Shown piece after piece: positions 44,337-55,966 of a DNA stretch of 64,000 nucleotides. The DNA comes from Rhodosporidiobolus odoratus (lineage: Eukaryota; Basidiomycota; Microbotryomycetes; Sporidiobolales; Sporidiobolaceae). Numbering within the stretch: position 1 is the stretch's first letter; the number at the start of each line of letters is the position of its first letter. The position numbers were made by a program, and so were the translations under genes. The notes below the pieces were generated by a model. The model saw only the letters and a program-made list of their open reading frames with translations, searched no databases and had not been told where the DNA came from. The stretch is from the NCBI GenBank assembly GCA_034387635.1, contig JAOANU010000016.1:806001-870000 (forward strand). The letters are read 5' to 3'.

Positions 44337-47300
44337 TCAAATCGGTCGACCTCCCATCCCCCTTCCTCCGCCTTGCAGAGCCTGATCCGTCGGCGGATGA
44401 GCCCCTCCCAATTCGATAGGCTGGACTTTTTGCTTCGCCGCAGCCTTGGCGGCCTCCAGCTCCGCCTCGGCTGGACGCACGAACGGTCGAGCGGGCGCTC
44501 CAGGCGGACGCGCTCCACCCGCTGCCGGCTGGGCTCGCCCTCCGCCTGCCCCTGCCCCTGCAAAGCTACCACGCGTCGATGCTCCTGCCAGCGCGGCAGC
44601 CTGCTGCACTCGAGCCCACTTCTGGACCCAAGTACCCTCGCCGATCTGCGAGGCAAAGGATGGCGGACTGTTTTCGTCAGGGCCGGTCCAGTAGGAGGTG
44701 GGCTGGCGGAGTGCAGAAGGCTTCGGAATCCAGAGAGGGTGAGCTTCGGTGTTGAAGACGAAGTCGTCTAGGGAGAAAAAGTCGAGCGGGGAGAACTGCG
44801 GTAAAAGGTAGATTAGTCGAAGGCAAGAGGAAAGTCGGGTAAGAAACGGACGAGAAGATAGTAATACCTGAGACGGGACAGAAATTAGTCACAAGTACCC
44901 AAGCAGATAGTGAAGGAAGACGTACTTGAGAGTCTCAGCAAGGACGAAGGATTCCTGGCTATCCTCCTGCTGAACCGGAACAGAGTTGACGTCTCGCACA
45001 GTTGCACTACAGCAACGGATGATTAGCGGGGTCTTCAGCGCAGATGAAACAGAAAAGTACGCACAACCCAAACTCGGTGATGGAATGCTGGACCCAGTTG
45101 CAAAACATGGTCCATCCTTGATCCTGCCACTTCCGATCTCCGGTTAGGCGATACATATAGAAAACGCTCTCGATGGTTTCGGGGCGACCAATCTGACGGC
45201 GGTTCGCGGAGCGCACGCCGACGGGTGAACCGCGAGGCGTTCGGCTGTAGGAAGGCGAGTTAGCTCGATTCACCCGCACAGGCGAGAGCACAAGAGGACT
45301 TGCATCTTGCCTTCCCCGTCTGCGAAAGCCGGCAGCCACAATTCAGCATAGTCACACTATCGTTCACAAGGGAACCTCGCGTACCGGGGTTGTCCAGAAC
45401 AGCGAATCGAGAGGGATCGTCCTTCTTGTAGAAAGTGGTAGACTCGCCACCGATTCCGGATGCTGAGCTTTCATACACCCAGACGCAGGCGTTGGTGACG
45501 TTGATTCCGGTCTCGAGGTCGTGCGGACGGTTGAGAAGCTTGGCGCCAAGTCCAAGCCTGTAAGAAAAGTTATCAGCACCGGTAGCAGGAACCGGGGAGA
45601 GAACGCACATTGCACCGGCGAAGCAGGTTAGGTGTTGGAGCTGAAGGAGGGGAAGGAGGATGAGTGTTTGAGCTTTAGTAGGAAAGGAGACGAAGCGGCT
45701 TACATCGTGCTTCCACGTTCCCCAGTCCAGGTTTCCAATCAGCGTCAAGTCCTCTCGTCCGGGAACGCTTTCGATGGGTTTGATGAGGTGTTCGTAAGCA
45801 GCGGTGATCGCAGTCGCGTACATTCGAGGGTATTGCTCCGTGCTGAAAGACGTGAGCTGGGCTTGCTTGATCTGCATATGGAAAGCGGGCATTTAGTCCC
45901 GCACCAGTACACCGGAATGCACGGACATGAGCGCACGAGGTACTCGTAGTAAGAGTCGGCGAGGCCACCAAAGCCATACTCGCCTTGTAACATCTTCGGG
46001 AAAGCAGGGTCGAGATGAGCGGGAAGCAGAGTGCCGAGCCTGCCACGCCAGAGAGCGCCCTTCTTTGTGTCCGTCGGGCGAGGCTCGGCGACAGCAAAGT
46101 GCTTATCGAGTACGTCCATCGTGCGTTGAGCCTGCAATGGGAAGAGCGGATAAGACCTCAACGAGTTACAGATGAGAGGGGGGAGAACATACAGCCTCAA
46201 AGTAAATATCGTTACCCGTGAGTTGTGACAGCTTCGTCATCTCTAGTATACATGATCCAACTTCTGCCAAAACCCCTCGACCTGCATTCGCCCCATCCGG
46301 GTTGTAACCGGGTGCATAGCGATTGATGGGCAAGCCGTACTTTGTCGCGAACGAGGGGAGGAGCCAATCGCCCAGCTCTGTTGCCCGATCGAGCATGAGA
46401 GGATCGCCGGAAAGCTCATATGTTGTGAGAAAGGCGCCGAGGTAGCTGAGTAGGTAGGATAATCAGTTAGACGAACGAACATCCAAGCGAGGAGAAGCGC
46501 TAGGCTTGTCGAAAGGTATAGTGAGGAGCCACGAGTGATAGACGGCTCACCGAATCAGAGTTTCGAACCAGGAAAGGGTGCTATAGCGCAGTAGGTCAGC
46601 GAGAGGGCAGACTAGCTGCAGGGTTGGGAGCAAGCTAAGACGCACGTTGGACTTCGTTGGTTGAACGCCCTCTGCAGCCTCGGGTCTACCCACTTCTTAC
46701 TTCCTTCCTCTGGCTCTTCTCCATTGCCGGGGATCCGGAGCGCTTCGATCGGCGGCAAATTGGTTGAGAAGGTCTTGCCGCCGCTTGGAACGAGAAAGGT
46801 GAAGTCGATCGCGGCGACGTGCTCTCGGGCACGATTGTACTCTGTCGACATGTTCATGATGAGGAGGGTATCGAGCGCGTCGACAAGAGTAGCGCCCCAG
46901 CCTGAAAAGACAACAAACCGAGTTTAGGAAGGTGGACAGCAGGAAGAGGATAGTAACGCACCATTATAGTTGTTTGACCACAGGCTCGAGGTCGGGGAGA
47001 GCTCATCGTGCCCCCACGCATGCTCCGCATAGCCGGACCACGCGTGCTGAAAAGCCCTCTTTACCCACCCTCGTCGGGACTTTTCTTCCTCTATCCGTTC
47101 CTTATCATCCTCTCCTGCCCGTTCCGCTTGCACCCTCGGCAATTTCTGCTCCCCCAGCTTCCCCTTCCCGAGCTCACTGAGCTTGTACCCCTTGCGCCTC
47201 CTCCACCCTTCTCCCTCAAGCTTGAGCTTAGCATGCTCAATCTTCGTCGGCCTCCCTGTCCGCTCGTCAAAGCCCATACCAGGGTTTAGCTTTGCCCGAG

Positions 47301-48159
47301 TTCCGTCCGAGCTTTTGCCCGCTATGGCGGCGGTGTACTCGAGAGCTGCGAGAAGATGCTGGGCGGGCGGGAAGTCCTGTTCAGGCGCTGCAGGCGTGAC
47401 TTTCCAACCCTTCTCTTCGCTACCAAAGCGAGAGACACTCAGCAACTCTCGACCACGGAAGCTCGGGTCGTCGACGTCGACCCAAGGATCGGGCCAAGCG
47501 GGAGGAACCGGTCGTCGTGGCTGGATGTAGTCGTCCATGTTGACGGAAGGGGCCTCGGCGGCGTCGAGCTTGGAAACGGCAGAAGAAGAGATCGTAGATG
47601 TCTGAAGCGGAGCTTCGGGCTCGGGACGATGCAGGTTGGTTCCATCTTGTGGAGGAGGGGAAAAAAGGTGTCCTCCGTCTTGCGAGCCTGGTCGTCCCGA
47701 GCGAGAAAGTGCTTCGTAGCTGAAGGCAGAAGACTTTTGAACAGGATCCCTTCAGGGGAGAACCGGCCCGGCCCCTTTGAAACGATACTGGGGGGGAAAG
47801 GAGGAGGGGAAAAAGCGGGAAAAGGTGACATACACGAAGTACAGCATTGCAGCTCCAGCGAGACCCAAGAGTACCCTGCCCCGAGTGCTTCTCTGGTACC
47901 TCAATCCTGCCACAAACCCCAAGACGCCAGTTCCGCGACTGTAGTCATCTCGGGCGGGAAATCCCAGGCCGCTCTCTTCCTCGTAGGCGGACGCGTAAGG
48001 GCGATCCTGATAGGAGCGGTAGTGTTCTGTGTCTTGCGATGGGGCGGAAGTTGGCAAGGCGGAGTAGGCGCTGCCTGACGAGGACGGATAGTGAAGTGGA
48101 ACTCGAGGGGGGAAAGATGAGACGGCCGGAGGGGATCTTCGACGAGGCAGGGCATCCAT
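44337..48159 (-). CDS. GH47 class I alpha-1,2-mannosidase
   Basis: A type II membrane glycosidase of the ER/Golgi that trims α-1,2-linked mannose from N-glycans. The N-terminus is cytosolic, Ser/Tyr-rich, and followed by one span ([16 protein letters not shown]). The catalytic domain contains [57 protein letters not shown], a Gly-rich [47 protein letters not shown], and [20 protein letters not shown], and ends with VFNTEAHPL, where the Thr binds calcium. Two large additions stand out: a ~150-residue basic linker between span and catalytic start ([19 protein letters not shown]) and, after the domain, a ~130-residue tail with Ala/Gly/Pro runs ([19 protein letters not shown]). Many introns. MNS1/Golgi mannosidase I type is more likely than EDEM type, because of P-D-G and the position of the Cys residues. 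Confidence 0.92.
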
Positions 48160-48568
48160 ACCGTCCGAGCGGACTACTCCAAGCGACTCCGGAGTCGGAA
48201 AGCAGGCTTAAGACGGGGGAAGCTGAGATGAAGCAGCGAGAGGAGGGCCTAGGGTCGACTTGAAATCGCTCCCTCAGCTTAAAGGACACGCTGTGAATAA
48301 CTCAGTAGGTCGACTGCCGCCGTGACATCTGGCCCTGCATTGCCCTAGCGGTTCAATCGGCGTGCTTGCACTCCCCCTTCCCCTCTCGACTCCGCCCTCT
48401 ACCTCCATCGCGTCCGACTACCATAACAAAGTCGAGCGCAGCCCCGCAAGCCTACTGAACCAAGTCATTAGACAGCTCTGACACTCGCCGACCCTTTCTC
48501 CCACCTCGATCGCCCTCTCGACCGCCCTGCTTCGACCTGTCGCCCTTGTCCCACCTCTCGAATTGAAC
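48160..48568. other. Divergent promoter region
   Basis: Between the GH47 gene (-) and a small plus-strand gene. The C/T-rich segment just before 48569 is typical of leaders here. No gene seen. Confidence 0.45.
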
Positions 48569-49161
48569 ATGGCGCCCGGTCAGGCTTGCAGGGCGAGAGT
48601 GAGGCTAGAAAACGGTGCAATATGCCGAGACACGGCCTCCAAAGGCTGCTCCGAGTTTTCGAGGTCAGCTTGCATTTGCAGCCTTCTCGACGTCGGACTT
48701 TTCGCCGTCAGAATCGCGTTGCAGCGGCTACTGACTCGTGACCATGCCGCCTCCTCTTTCAGCGTTGCGCATGTACGACAAGCACTCTGCTGGGGTCTCG
48801 CTGAAGCGGACAGCGCCTGTCTTTCGTCGCTTCTTCGCCATCTCGCTCTGCGTGCAGGAGACCTTCAACACCTCCCGTAGTCGCAGACACGCCCATACCC
48901 GCTCCCTCAGCTGAAGCAATCGACCGAGCAGATGCACCGTGCGCAGCAGGAGCAGGGTATGTTTCCTTCTCTTGCTCTTCCTGCCCGCCAAGTCGGCGAG
49001 ACTGACTTTGCTTGATCCCCTCGAGAGCCGAGCTGGTGCTCAAGCTTTTCGGTATGTAGTGCGTGCAGAGTAGCTGTTTCTGCATAGCACGCGTTCTCTC
49101 GCTTTCTTCTGATTGTTGCCGTCGAAGCGCAGACGAGAGTGATTTGCGAAGTCATACTTGA
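48569..49161 (+). CDS. Small hypothetical protein, four exons
   Basis: I do not recognise the family. The ATG at 48569 follows a pyrimidine-rich leader. Exon 1 (48569-48663) gives MAPGQACRARVRLENGAIC and RDTASKGCSEFS. A 195-base intron with acceptor GCGTGCAG joins in phase 2 to RRPSTPPVVADTPIPAPSAE and AIDRADAPCAAGAG. The third exon reads AELVLKLF (donor GTATGT) and the fourth, after GCGCAG, DESDLRSHT and stop. Total is about 90 residues with four Cys. All three joins keep the frame with canonical borders, which supports a real gene. The Cys spacing of the N-terminus hints at a small zinc site, unproven. Confidence 0.45.
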
Positions 49162-49270
49162 GGGGCAAGACTGTATCTGAGGACACATGACTGGTCTGCG
49201 AACGGGAGGGTATGGAAGGAGACAAGAAACAACAGGGGAAGGAGAAAAAAACCGCCAGCTAGCTGCTAGA

Positions 49271-50246
49271 TCACCCGCCTACAAGCTCCAGCCCTGTCTG
49301 CGGATCTCGCTTGCCATCTTGCTCCTTTTGATCTTCCTGCATGTTCAGCTGGACCTCCTTCCTGACCTTGGCTTTCGGGTTCGCGCCTGCAGCACCTTTA
49401 TCCGTCCCGACTTTTCCCTTTTCCCCGACGTCCAACTCATCTTTGCCGAGATCGCCGCAGCCGCAATCGTACACCCCCTCCAAGTCAGCGGAGCAATCGA
49501 ATTCGGGCTTGCCGAGTCGCTCGTTGACGAGGTTGTGAATGCTGCAGAGCCACATCGAGGCGGAACTTCGAGACGAGGTTTGCGGTGGAAGCTGTCGCAG
49601 GAGGGCTTGAAATTCAGCGGCGCACTGCGAGGGACAAGGATGAGTAAACGGTCGCCAGCGCAGTTCGAACATGGGGGAGGAGGAGGGCGTACCTCGCCGC
49701 AAGGATACAGTCGAGAGAAAAGGTAGAGGTAGGACTTGAAGGCTTCGCGTTCGTCGTCTGTCGGTTCTTCAGGGAACCGCGCCGCCATAGTATGCAGGAG
49801 CTTCCATGACGCTCGTCCCAACTCAGCCCTTCAGGGTGCGATGAGGCGAGAGCGGGAAGAAAGAGGGAGAACGAGCGAGCGGAGGGGAAGAGGCGACTCA
49901 GCGACAGATTACGGACAGCGTGACGGCAGCAAGGTGCACCGGCGTACTTTGCAGTTGCATTCGGTAATTTGGGCATGATCACGCCGCCGTGCGCAACCCT
50001 CGCGGCAACTCCTCCGACCTTGATACCTGCGACCGCCCCGTTATCGCCTGCCAGCAGACGCTGTTCCGCCAGTACACCCACAACCGGTGCGCCCGCGGCT
50101 CCTCCTCTCCCTACGCTTCCTGGAGCCCACAGGGCGTTGTGGACGGCGGGTGAGTCGAATGAGTCGCGAAGGGTGACGAAGGCTATGGCGAGGATAGCTA
50201 GGGCGGCTAGTAGGAAGGGTAGGATTGGGTGCCTGCTTCTGAGCAT
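49271..50246 (-). CDS. ERV2: ERV2-like FAD-linked sulfhydryl oxidase
   Basis: An Erv/ALR thiol oxidase that forms disulfides using O2 and FAD. A signal anchor (ILPFLLAALAILAIAFVTL, residues 8-26) and no mitochondrial presequence indicate the ER-type Erv2. The FAD domain reads ELGRASWKLLHTMAARFPEEP, then FSRLYPCGECAAEF with the active-site C-G-E-C, and ASMWLCSIHNLVNERLGKPEFDC with the structural Cys pair and the H-N-x-V-N FAD contact. After the domain the tail has DCGCG, possibly the shuttle Cys pair (C-G-C) as in Saccharomyces Erv2, followed by a Lys/Asp-rich C-terminus. The Cys codon pair Y-P-C-G-E|C is split by an intron. Length ~240 residues. Its plus-strand neighbour is the GGPP synthase, with a shared promoter of ~100 bases to the first ATG. 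Confidence 0.93.
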
Positions 50247-50348
50247 GCCGTGGCCGTTCCGAATTGTGCAGGGCCTGCAGAATGATACCGATGATACTAA
50301 CGCTTGAGATGCTTTGCGCGCGATCCGGACTTCGCCTTCCGTGCGTGC

Positions 50349-52378
50349 ATGCAGCTTTCAGCAGCTTTCGGTGCTCTCCGATCCACCGATAAGGGCCAAA
50401 GCTACACGTACCAGGCTACGAATGAGCTCAACGAGAGGCGGCAGAATGATATGTAAGCCATGGCGATCCGAACAAGACAATGTGTGGGATGTCGGATTCA
50501 ATTGTAGATTGCAGATTCGGCGAGACAGAGGGGAAGAAATGATGCATTGCCCTTGCTACTCTAGAAGTGCGTGGGAGCCCTTACCATGGAACTGCACGGA
50601 GTGTCTTTGCGGCTCCCGGTCGGCGGGGTCGGCGTGCTGATAATCAACTCCCGTCTTCCTTCTCCCTCTCCTTTCTCTCGTCGATCCACGTTCTGAGCAC
50701 AGTACACTCATGCTAGACTACTACAAGAACTTTATCAACAAAGTTCAGTCAGCGCCGACCTGGTCACCCGCTCAGGAGCAGGTCAGTCCCTCTTTCACTA
50801 CTCTCCCCACTTTTCGTGGATCTCGCTCATGGCTCCCTCTTTCGCTCCCAGGTCCTCGTTGAGCCCTATGCCTACCTCGCTGCCATCCCGGGCAAGGACG
50901 TCCGCTCTGCTGTCATCGCCGCCTTCAACATCTGGATGGGCTGCGACGAGCGCAACCTCGAGACTGTCAAAAAGGTCGTCGGCATGCTCCACACCGCCAG
51001 TCTACTGTGCGTACCGCAAACGAGTTTCAGTCTGACGCCATGAGCTGATCCTTTCGCCCTGCAGGATGGACGATGTTGAGGACGAGTCTGAACTCCGACG
51101 AGGAATGCCAGGTACGCCAACGTCTTCTGTGTCAAGTCTGCAGTTCTTCACGACTCACACGGCCCCTCCCCAGTCGCCCACAAGATCTACGGTATTCCCC
51201 AAACCCTCAACACTGCCAACTATGCCTGCTTTCTCGCTCTGCATGAGCTCCCGCGGTTACAAGCTCGACCTGGCTTGAAAGTTGGATACATTGTCAATGG
51301 TACGTCCCGCGATGCCCCGATGAAACGCTACATCGGCTAACCTTCTCTTCCTGGTAGAGGAACTGCTCAACCTGCATCGTGGCCAGGGGATGGACATTTT
51401 CTGGCGAGAAAACCTCATCTGCCCGACAGAGTCCGAGTACGTCGACATGGTCAACAACAGTACGTCTGCTCTGCGTGTATCTTGTTATTGCTTTCTATTC
51501 GCTAATTGAGCCACGCTCGCAGAAACTGGTGGGCTGTTCCGAGTCGCGGTCAAGCTGATGATGGCGACCTCTACCGAAGAAGATCCGCAGTACGTTATCC
51601 CCTCTAGCCGGACACGTCAGCGTGCAGTTCTGACATTGTGCTTCCGCAGAGACTACGTACCGCTCGCCAACCTCATCGGCATCATCTTCCAAATTCGAGA
51701 CGACTATGTGAATCTGCAAAGTGACGAGGTGCGCACTTACTTCCCAGACTCGTGACCTTTGTCACAGCATCGTACTGATCCGCCATCCTATTCCGCAGTA
51801 CGCGCAAAACAAGGGCTTCTGCGAGGACCTCAGCGAAGGGAAATTCTCCTTCCCTATCGTCCACTCAATCCGTGCCGACCCGTCAAACCGGCAGATTATC
51901 AGTACGTGTCTATTCGCACTCGTCCTTTCCTTGCCCTTCTAACCCCCGCATCGCCCAGCTTCCCGTTTGGGACTATGCTTTTCTGTTGTATGCCGTGGCT
52001 GACCCAGTTCCCGTTACTGCAGACATCCTCCGCAGTCGTCCTTCAGACCCAGCAACTAAGATCCACGCCGTCAACTACATGAAGTCAACAACACACTCCT
52101 TTGCCTACACCCGCCAAGTCCTCAGCACCCTTACCGCCCAAGCCTATGCCGAAGTCGCTCGGCTTGGAGGCAACCGCGGGATCGAAGCCATCCTGAAGAA
52201 GCTCGAGGTCGAAGAGCCTGAAGACGAAGTCGCGATGGCGGATGGGGAGTTTGGCGAGGATGGGCCGATCAAGGTGGCCGGAAAACTCTGGGTGAATGGG
52301 AACGGGCACGGACACGCCGAGAGGATGAAGGCCGAGCCACCGACTACGACCACGAACGACGACAGTGCGAGTGTATGA
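50349..52378 (+). CDS. BTS1: Geranylgeranyl diphosphate synthase
   Basis: A trans-prenyl synthase making GGPP for protein geranylgeranylation, carotenoids and quinones. Conserved parts are [21 protein letters not shown] (IPP-binding G-K-x-x-R), [15 protein letters not shown] with the first D-D-x-x-[57 protein letters not shown] with the second Asp motif, and [18 protein letters not shown]. The residue position before the first Asp motif (HTASLLMDD) is consistent with a C20 product. The first exon reads [16 protein letters not shown] and ...ERRQND, joined in phase 2 to [20 protein letters not shown]; an alternative start is the Met in TLML at 50710. At least seven introns. A 60-residue acidic, Gly/His-rich C-terminal extension exceeds the usual length. 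Confidence 0.93.
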
Positions 52379-52782
52379 GGGGGACCGGGGACAGCAGCGC
52401 CGGCGTTCGCTTCGAATGTGATGTGTGCAGTGCTCATACTTTTTTTTTTTACGGATCGGGTTTATGTAGAGGTTGTACAGCACTGTAATAGTCTATCTTT
52501 CTCCGTTCACGCACTCTGCCGCATATCTGGACTCATGCTGTCGCAGTAAGTGGCAAGGTAAGCACCTGGACTTGTCGAACTTTGCACCCAGTTGACGCCC
52601 GACGGGGAAGGGTTTGCCGTTCTGTACCTTCGCCGCGACCTCGACTACGATCAGCTGCGGTGATAAACGGCTCAAACACTCAAGCAAGTCATCTAGTATC
52701 GCCTGGTCACACCCGCTATCTCTCCCAAGCCTTCATTCGCTCGCCTTGCAACTTCTCTCCATCTCATCTTGAACTTTCCGCT
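52379..52782. other. Intergenic region
   Basis: This is the 3'UTR of GGPP synthase, with a ten-base T run at 52441-52450, and the promoter of DPH5. No gene seen. Confidence 0.45.
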
Positions 52783-54002
52783 ATGCTCTACCTCGTCGGA
52801 CTAGGACTGCACGATGAGAAGGATGTCACTGTAAGGGGTATGGAGAGTATCAAGGGGTCAACTCGGGTCTACCTCGAGGCGTACACTTCCATTCTCGGAG
52901 TCGGCAAGGAGCGGTTGGTACGTTCCGCCTAGCGCAAGCTCTCGTGCTTCCTTCTGTGGGCTGATTCCAGCTTCCCATCCGGCTGTAAAGGAGGCATTCT
53001 ATGAGAAGGAGATCATTGTCGCCGATCGAGACATGGTTGAGATGGATTCGGATGAAATCCTCAGGGATGCTGACAAGGTCGACGTCGCTTTCCTCGTCGT
53101 TGGGGATCCGTTCGGGTGCGCTTCCATACTCCGACCAGCTGGCAGTCCCAACCGAAAAGCGCTGACTCCATTTCGAATGCAGCGCAACCACCCATGCCGA
53201 CCTCCTCCTCCGTGCTGACGCCCTCTCGATCCCCTACACCGTCATCCACAACGCGTCCGTCATGAACGCTGTCGGAGCTCTCGGCCTCGCGCTGTACAAC
53301 TATGGCCAGACGGTTTCGATCCCCTTCTTCACCGACAATTGGCGACCGGATAGCTGGCTCGAGAGGGTGAGGGAAAATGCTAGGTTGGGATTGCACACGC
53401 TGTGCTTGTTGGATATCAAGGTCAAAGAACAGAGCGAAGAGAACTTGGCTCGGTGCGTTTGCTCTTGCTTTGATGCCATTTTTCGCCCGCTTGTTCTGAT
53501 GCTTCTTCTCTTCTGCTCTTCGCCCCCTCCTGAACCGCGTCCTCCTGGACCCTTTCTTCACGCCGTCTTCGTACGTCGTCTACCGCCTGCTGGGTCCTCG
53601 TGCGGCGCTCTCCCTCCCGAATGCCTGCCTTCCCGCAGCGGCCGCAAGATCTACGAACCTCCTCGATACATGTCCGTCCCCTGCGCCATCTCGCAACTCC
53701 TCTCCCTCCTCCCCTCCTCTCCTTCCGACTCCTCCTCCCCATCCTCCGCCGACTTCCTCGACCCCACCACGACCCTCGCCATCTCAGCCTCTCGCGTCGG
53801 TTCTCCCTCTCAAAAATTTGTCTCTGGCACCCTGGCCGAACTGGCCGAGTTGGATGAAGAAGCCTTTGGAGGACCTTTGCATTCGTTTGTGATAGTTGGG
53901 AGAACGTTCCATGCTCTGGAGAGGGATTTTGCGGCGAGGTGGGCGGTCGATAGGGAGAATTGGGTCAAGGTTAGTAACGAGGTGTATGGGGTCCGGGATT
54001 GA
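52783..54002 (+). CDS. DPH5: Diphthine methyl ester synthase
   Basis: A SAM-dependent methyltransferase that tetramethylates the modified His of translation elongation factor 2 during diphthamide synthesis. The start [19 protein letters not shown] matches the family exactly. It is followed by [48 protein letters not shown] (G-D-P, cofactor site), [20 protein letters not shown] and [17 protein letters not shown], then [18 protein letters not shown] and [11 protein letters not shown]. The C-terminal half, after an intron near 53452-53638, contains a Ser/Pro-rich insertion ([16 protein letters not shown]) not usual in the family, then [19 protein letters not shown]. Last exon reads to VYGVRD. 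Compact leader, one gene per direction. Confidence 0.95.
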
Positions 54003-54538
54003 GGTTGTTCCGAGCAGCAATAGACCCTTTCAACAGGATTTCGTCGCGCGCGTACTACGAGAGCGAGATCGGGCAGCTAGGCGATATCATTTCGCACTTT
54101 GCGCTTCTCTCGATGGTTTAGGACTGTGCAAGCTTTACGAGGAAGGGCAAGTACGATGCGCTCGCACATGTAGGAGAGCTGGCAAGAAAACGAGGTTACG
54201 ACTGGGGAAAGGCGAAGAAAAGGGCGTGTGAACAAGCGAAAGAAGGATGGAGGGAGAAAGTGCGAATGAGTGTCTTTTTGCAGGGTAGTGGTGGAGAGGC
54301 CGCTCATGGAGCCCGGAGAGAGTGGTAACAATGGTGCAGGGAAGAGGGAAGAAAGGGGTGGTAGTGTCAACAAGAGGCGAGCAGAACGAGAGAATGGAAG
54401 CAGAAGCGAGAGCGGCGCGTGGCTTATGTAGGTCGCGAATGGGAGGAAAGGCATGTACGGGTGAATTGCGAAAAAGGTGATTGACGGGGGAGAGTAGAGG
54501 ACGTGATGGGAGGCATGCAAGGTGAGGGTGAACGCCGA
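54003..54538. other. Convergent 3' intergenic region
   Basis: It lies between DPH5 (+) and the Ser-rich protein (-) and is purine-rich on the plus strand. Open frames have no protein character. Probably 3'UTRs. Confidence 0.45.
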
Positions 54539-55966
54539 TCAGAAGGGCAAGTTCTTGCATGGCGAAACCGGAGAGTTGGGCGTGCTCCTCGCGACTTGCA
54601 CGACCCCGACGACTGCCGCAAGTGGACACGGCGTCCGCCCCTTTCTCTCCGACACCGTCGTTCCCTGCCCCACCGAGTTCGCCCCAGTTGGGATGCAAGC
54701 GTCTCCCGCTCCAGTCCCCGCAGGGACCTGCAACGTCGCTTGCGTTTCGTCCCATTTGCCAATCTTCCCACTCCATAGACCGACCGCTTCCCGAACGCCT
54801 TGGAGCTCCATCCAGTCGCGGATCGAGAGTTTCTCGACGGGAGCGTCACCTCGCCTCGAGTAGGCTTCGGGGGAGTAGGTCTCGCAGGACGCAGGCGGTT
54901 CGGCCGAGAACGAGACGGACATGGAAAGCGAGTGAGAGGTGGCGGACGAGGCGGAGGGGGAGGCGCTGCGGGAAGTCGAGGAAGACGAGGAGGAAAAGGA
55001 GGTGGAAATGGGGGCAATGCTGGGAAGAGAGGCGCAGGAGCGCGAGGAGGGGGAGTTGCGAAGGCAGGAGAAAAGCGGAGTGGTGGGTGCGGTCAGGGCT
55101 GTCGGCGTCGATGGGTCGGATCGTGCAGGCGGGAGCTGCCATTCCTCCGCAACTTCGACCTCCTCGTTCGGCTTCGTCTCGTTCTCCGCTTCGCCCTCCT
55201 CTTCCTCCACGAACACCTCGGGAGGGGTTGTGCCTTCTTCCTTCGCTGCAACTACTTCGTCCGGCACATCGTCCCACAAAGCCCTCCTAGCCGCCGCTAG
55301 GGCCGGGTCTTCCCACCCCTTGACCGCCTCCCTCTTTGCCTTGTCCATGCCGCTGCTGACGCTCAAGCTCCTCGTCGCCGGAGAAGACTGAACAACGCCG
55401 CCGGAAGCCTTGGTTCCCCAGTCGAAAGTGCTCAACAGGCTCACCCCGTTCTTTGCCGCCGGCGAGGCTGAAGAGGGCAGTTTTGCGGCATTCGGAGAGC
55501 TCGTACTGCTGGTCGGCTCAAAGGAGAGGGCCGAGCTGGCGAGACTCGAGACTGGGGTCGTACTGCCATCCGAGGAGAAGCTCGTGTTTGAGTCGTAGGA
55601 AGAGGCGGACGACTTGCGGGAAGTGGAGGGGGACGAGGTGGAAGGGATCGGGGAGGAGTCGGAGAGACCGGGCGGGCTGAGTTGAGAGAGGGAGAGGTTG
55701 GTAAAGGGTTGCTGAAGTTGCTCGGGGGAGGCGAAACCAGTTGCGGAGTGATAATCCGAGTCGTGTGAGAGGCCTCTTTGCATGCCCAGACCCGGGGGGA
55801 GCAAGTTGAAGTGCTGAGGCGAGACGGGAAAAGATGATCTGCGGTATGATTTCGGCAGACTGAGCGTGTAGGCCGAGGTTGAAGGTGAAGTAGATAGATC
55901 AGAATGTTGAAGTTGAAGCGGGTCGGGAGGAGAGGGAGAAGGAAGAGGTTGAGGGAATGTGTCCAT
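54539..55966 (-). CDS. Ser-rich protein with conserved C-terminal motif (PP1-docking-like)
   Basis: No family was named with confidence. Residues 1-300 are disordered, with long Ser/Pro/Thr runs. The middle has DKAKREAVKGWEDPALAAARRALWDD, possibly helical, then a Glu-rich tract. The informative region is near residue 380-440: MSVSFSAEPPASCETYSPEAY, then RRGDAPVEKLSIRDWMELQGVREAVGLW. The V-S-F core preceded by basic or polar residues resembles PP1-docking R-V-x-F motifs, and the following T-Y-S-P-E-x-Y resembles a conserved fungal block of phosphatase-regulator-like proteins; both are inferences. The open frame continues upstream to 56332 with no clear start; I used the ATG at 55966 (MDTFPQPLP). 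No introns are needed. Confidence 0.65.
   Translation of the reverse strand: MDTFPQPLPSPSPPDPLQLQHSDLSTSPSTSAYTLSLPKSYRRSSFPVSPQHFNLLPPGLGMQRGLSHDSDYHSATGFASPEQLQQPFTNLSLSQLSPPGLSDSSPIPSTSSPSTSRKSSASSYDSNTSFSSDGSTTPVSSLASSALSFEPTSSTSSPNAAKLPSSASPAAKNGVSLLSTFDWGTKASGGVVQSSPATRSLSVSSGMDKAKREAVKGWEDPALAAARRALWDDVPDEVVAAKEEGTTPPEVFVEEEEGEAENETKPNEEVEVAEEWQLPPARSDPSTPTALTAPTTPLFSCLRNSPSSRSCASLPSIAPISTSFSSSSSSTSRSASPSASSATSHSLSMSVSFSAEPPASCETYSPEAYSRRGDAPVEKLSIRDWMELQGVREAVGLWSGKIGKWDETQATLQVPAGTGAGDACIPTGANSVGQGTTVSERKGRTPCPLAAVVGVVQVARSTPNSPVSPCKNLPF

Noticed and set aside
3218..52378. A phenylpropanoid/carotenoid biosynthetic cluster (PAL plus GGPP synthase)
   Set aside because: The two genes are 45 kb apart with unrelated housekeeping genes between them, so no cluster is supported.
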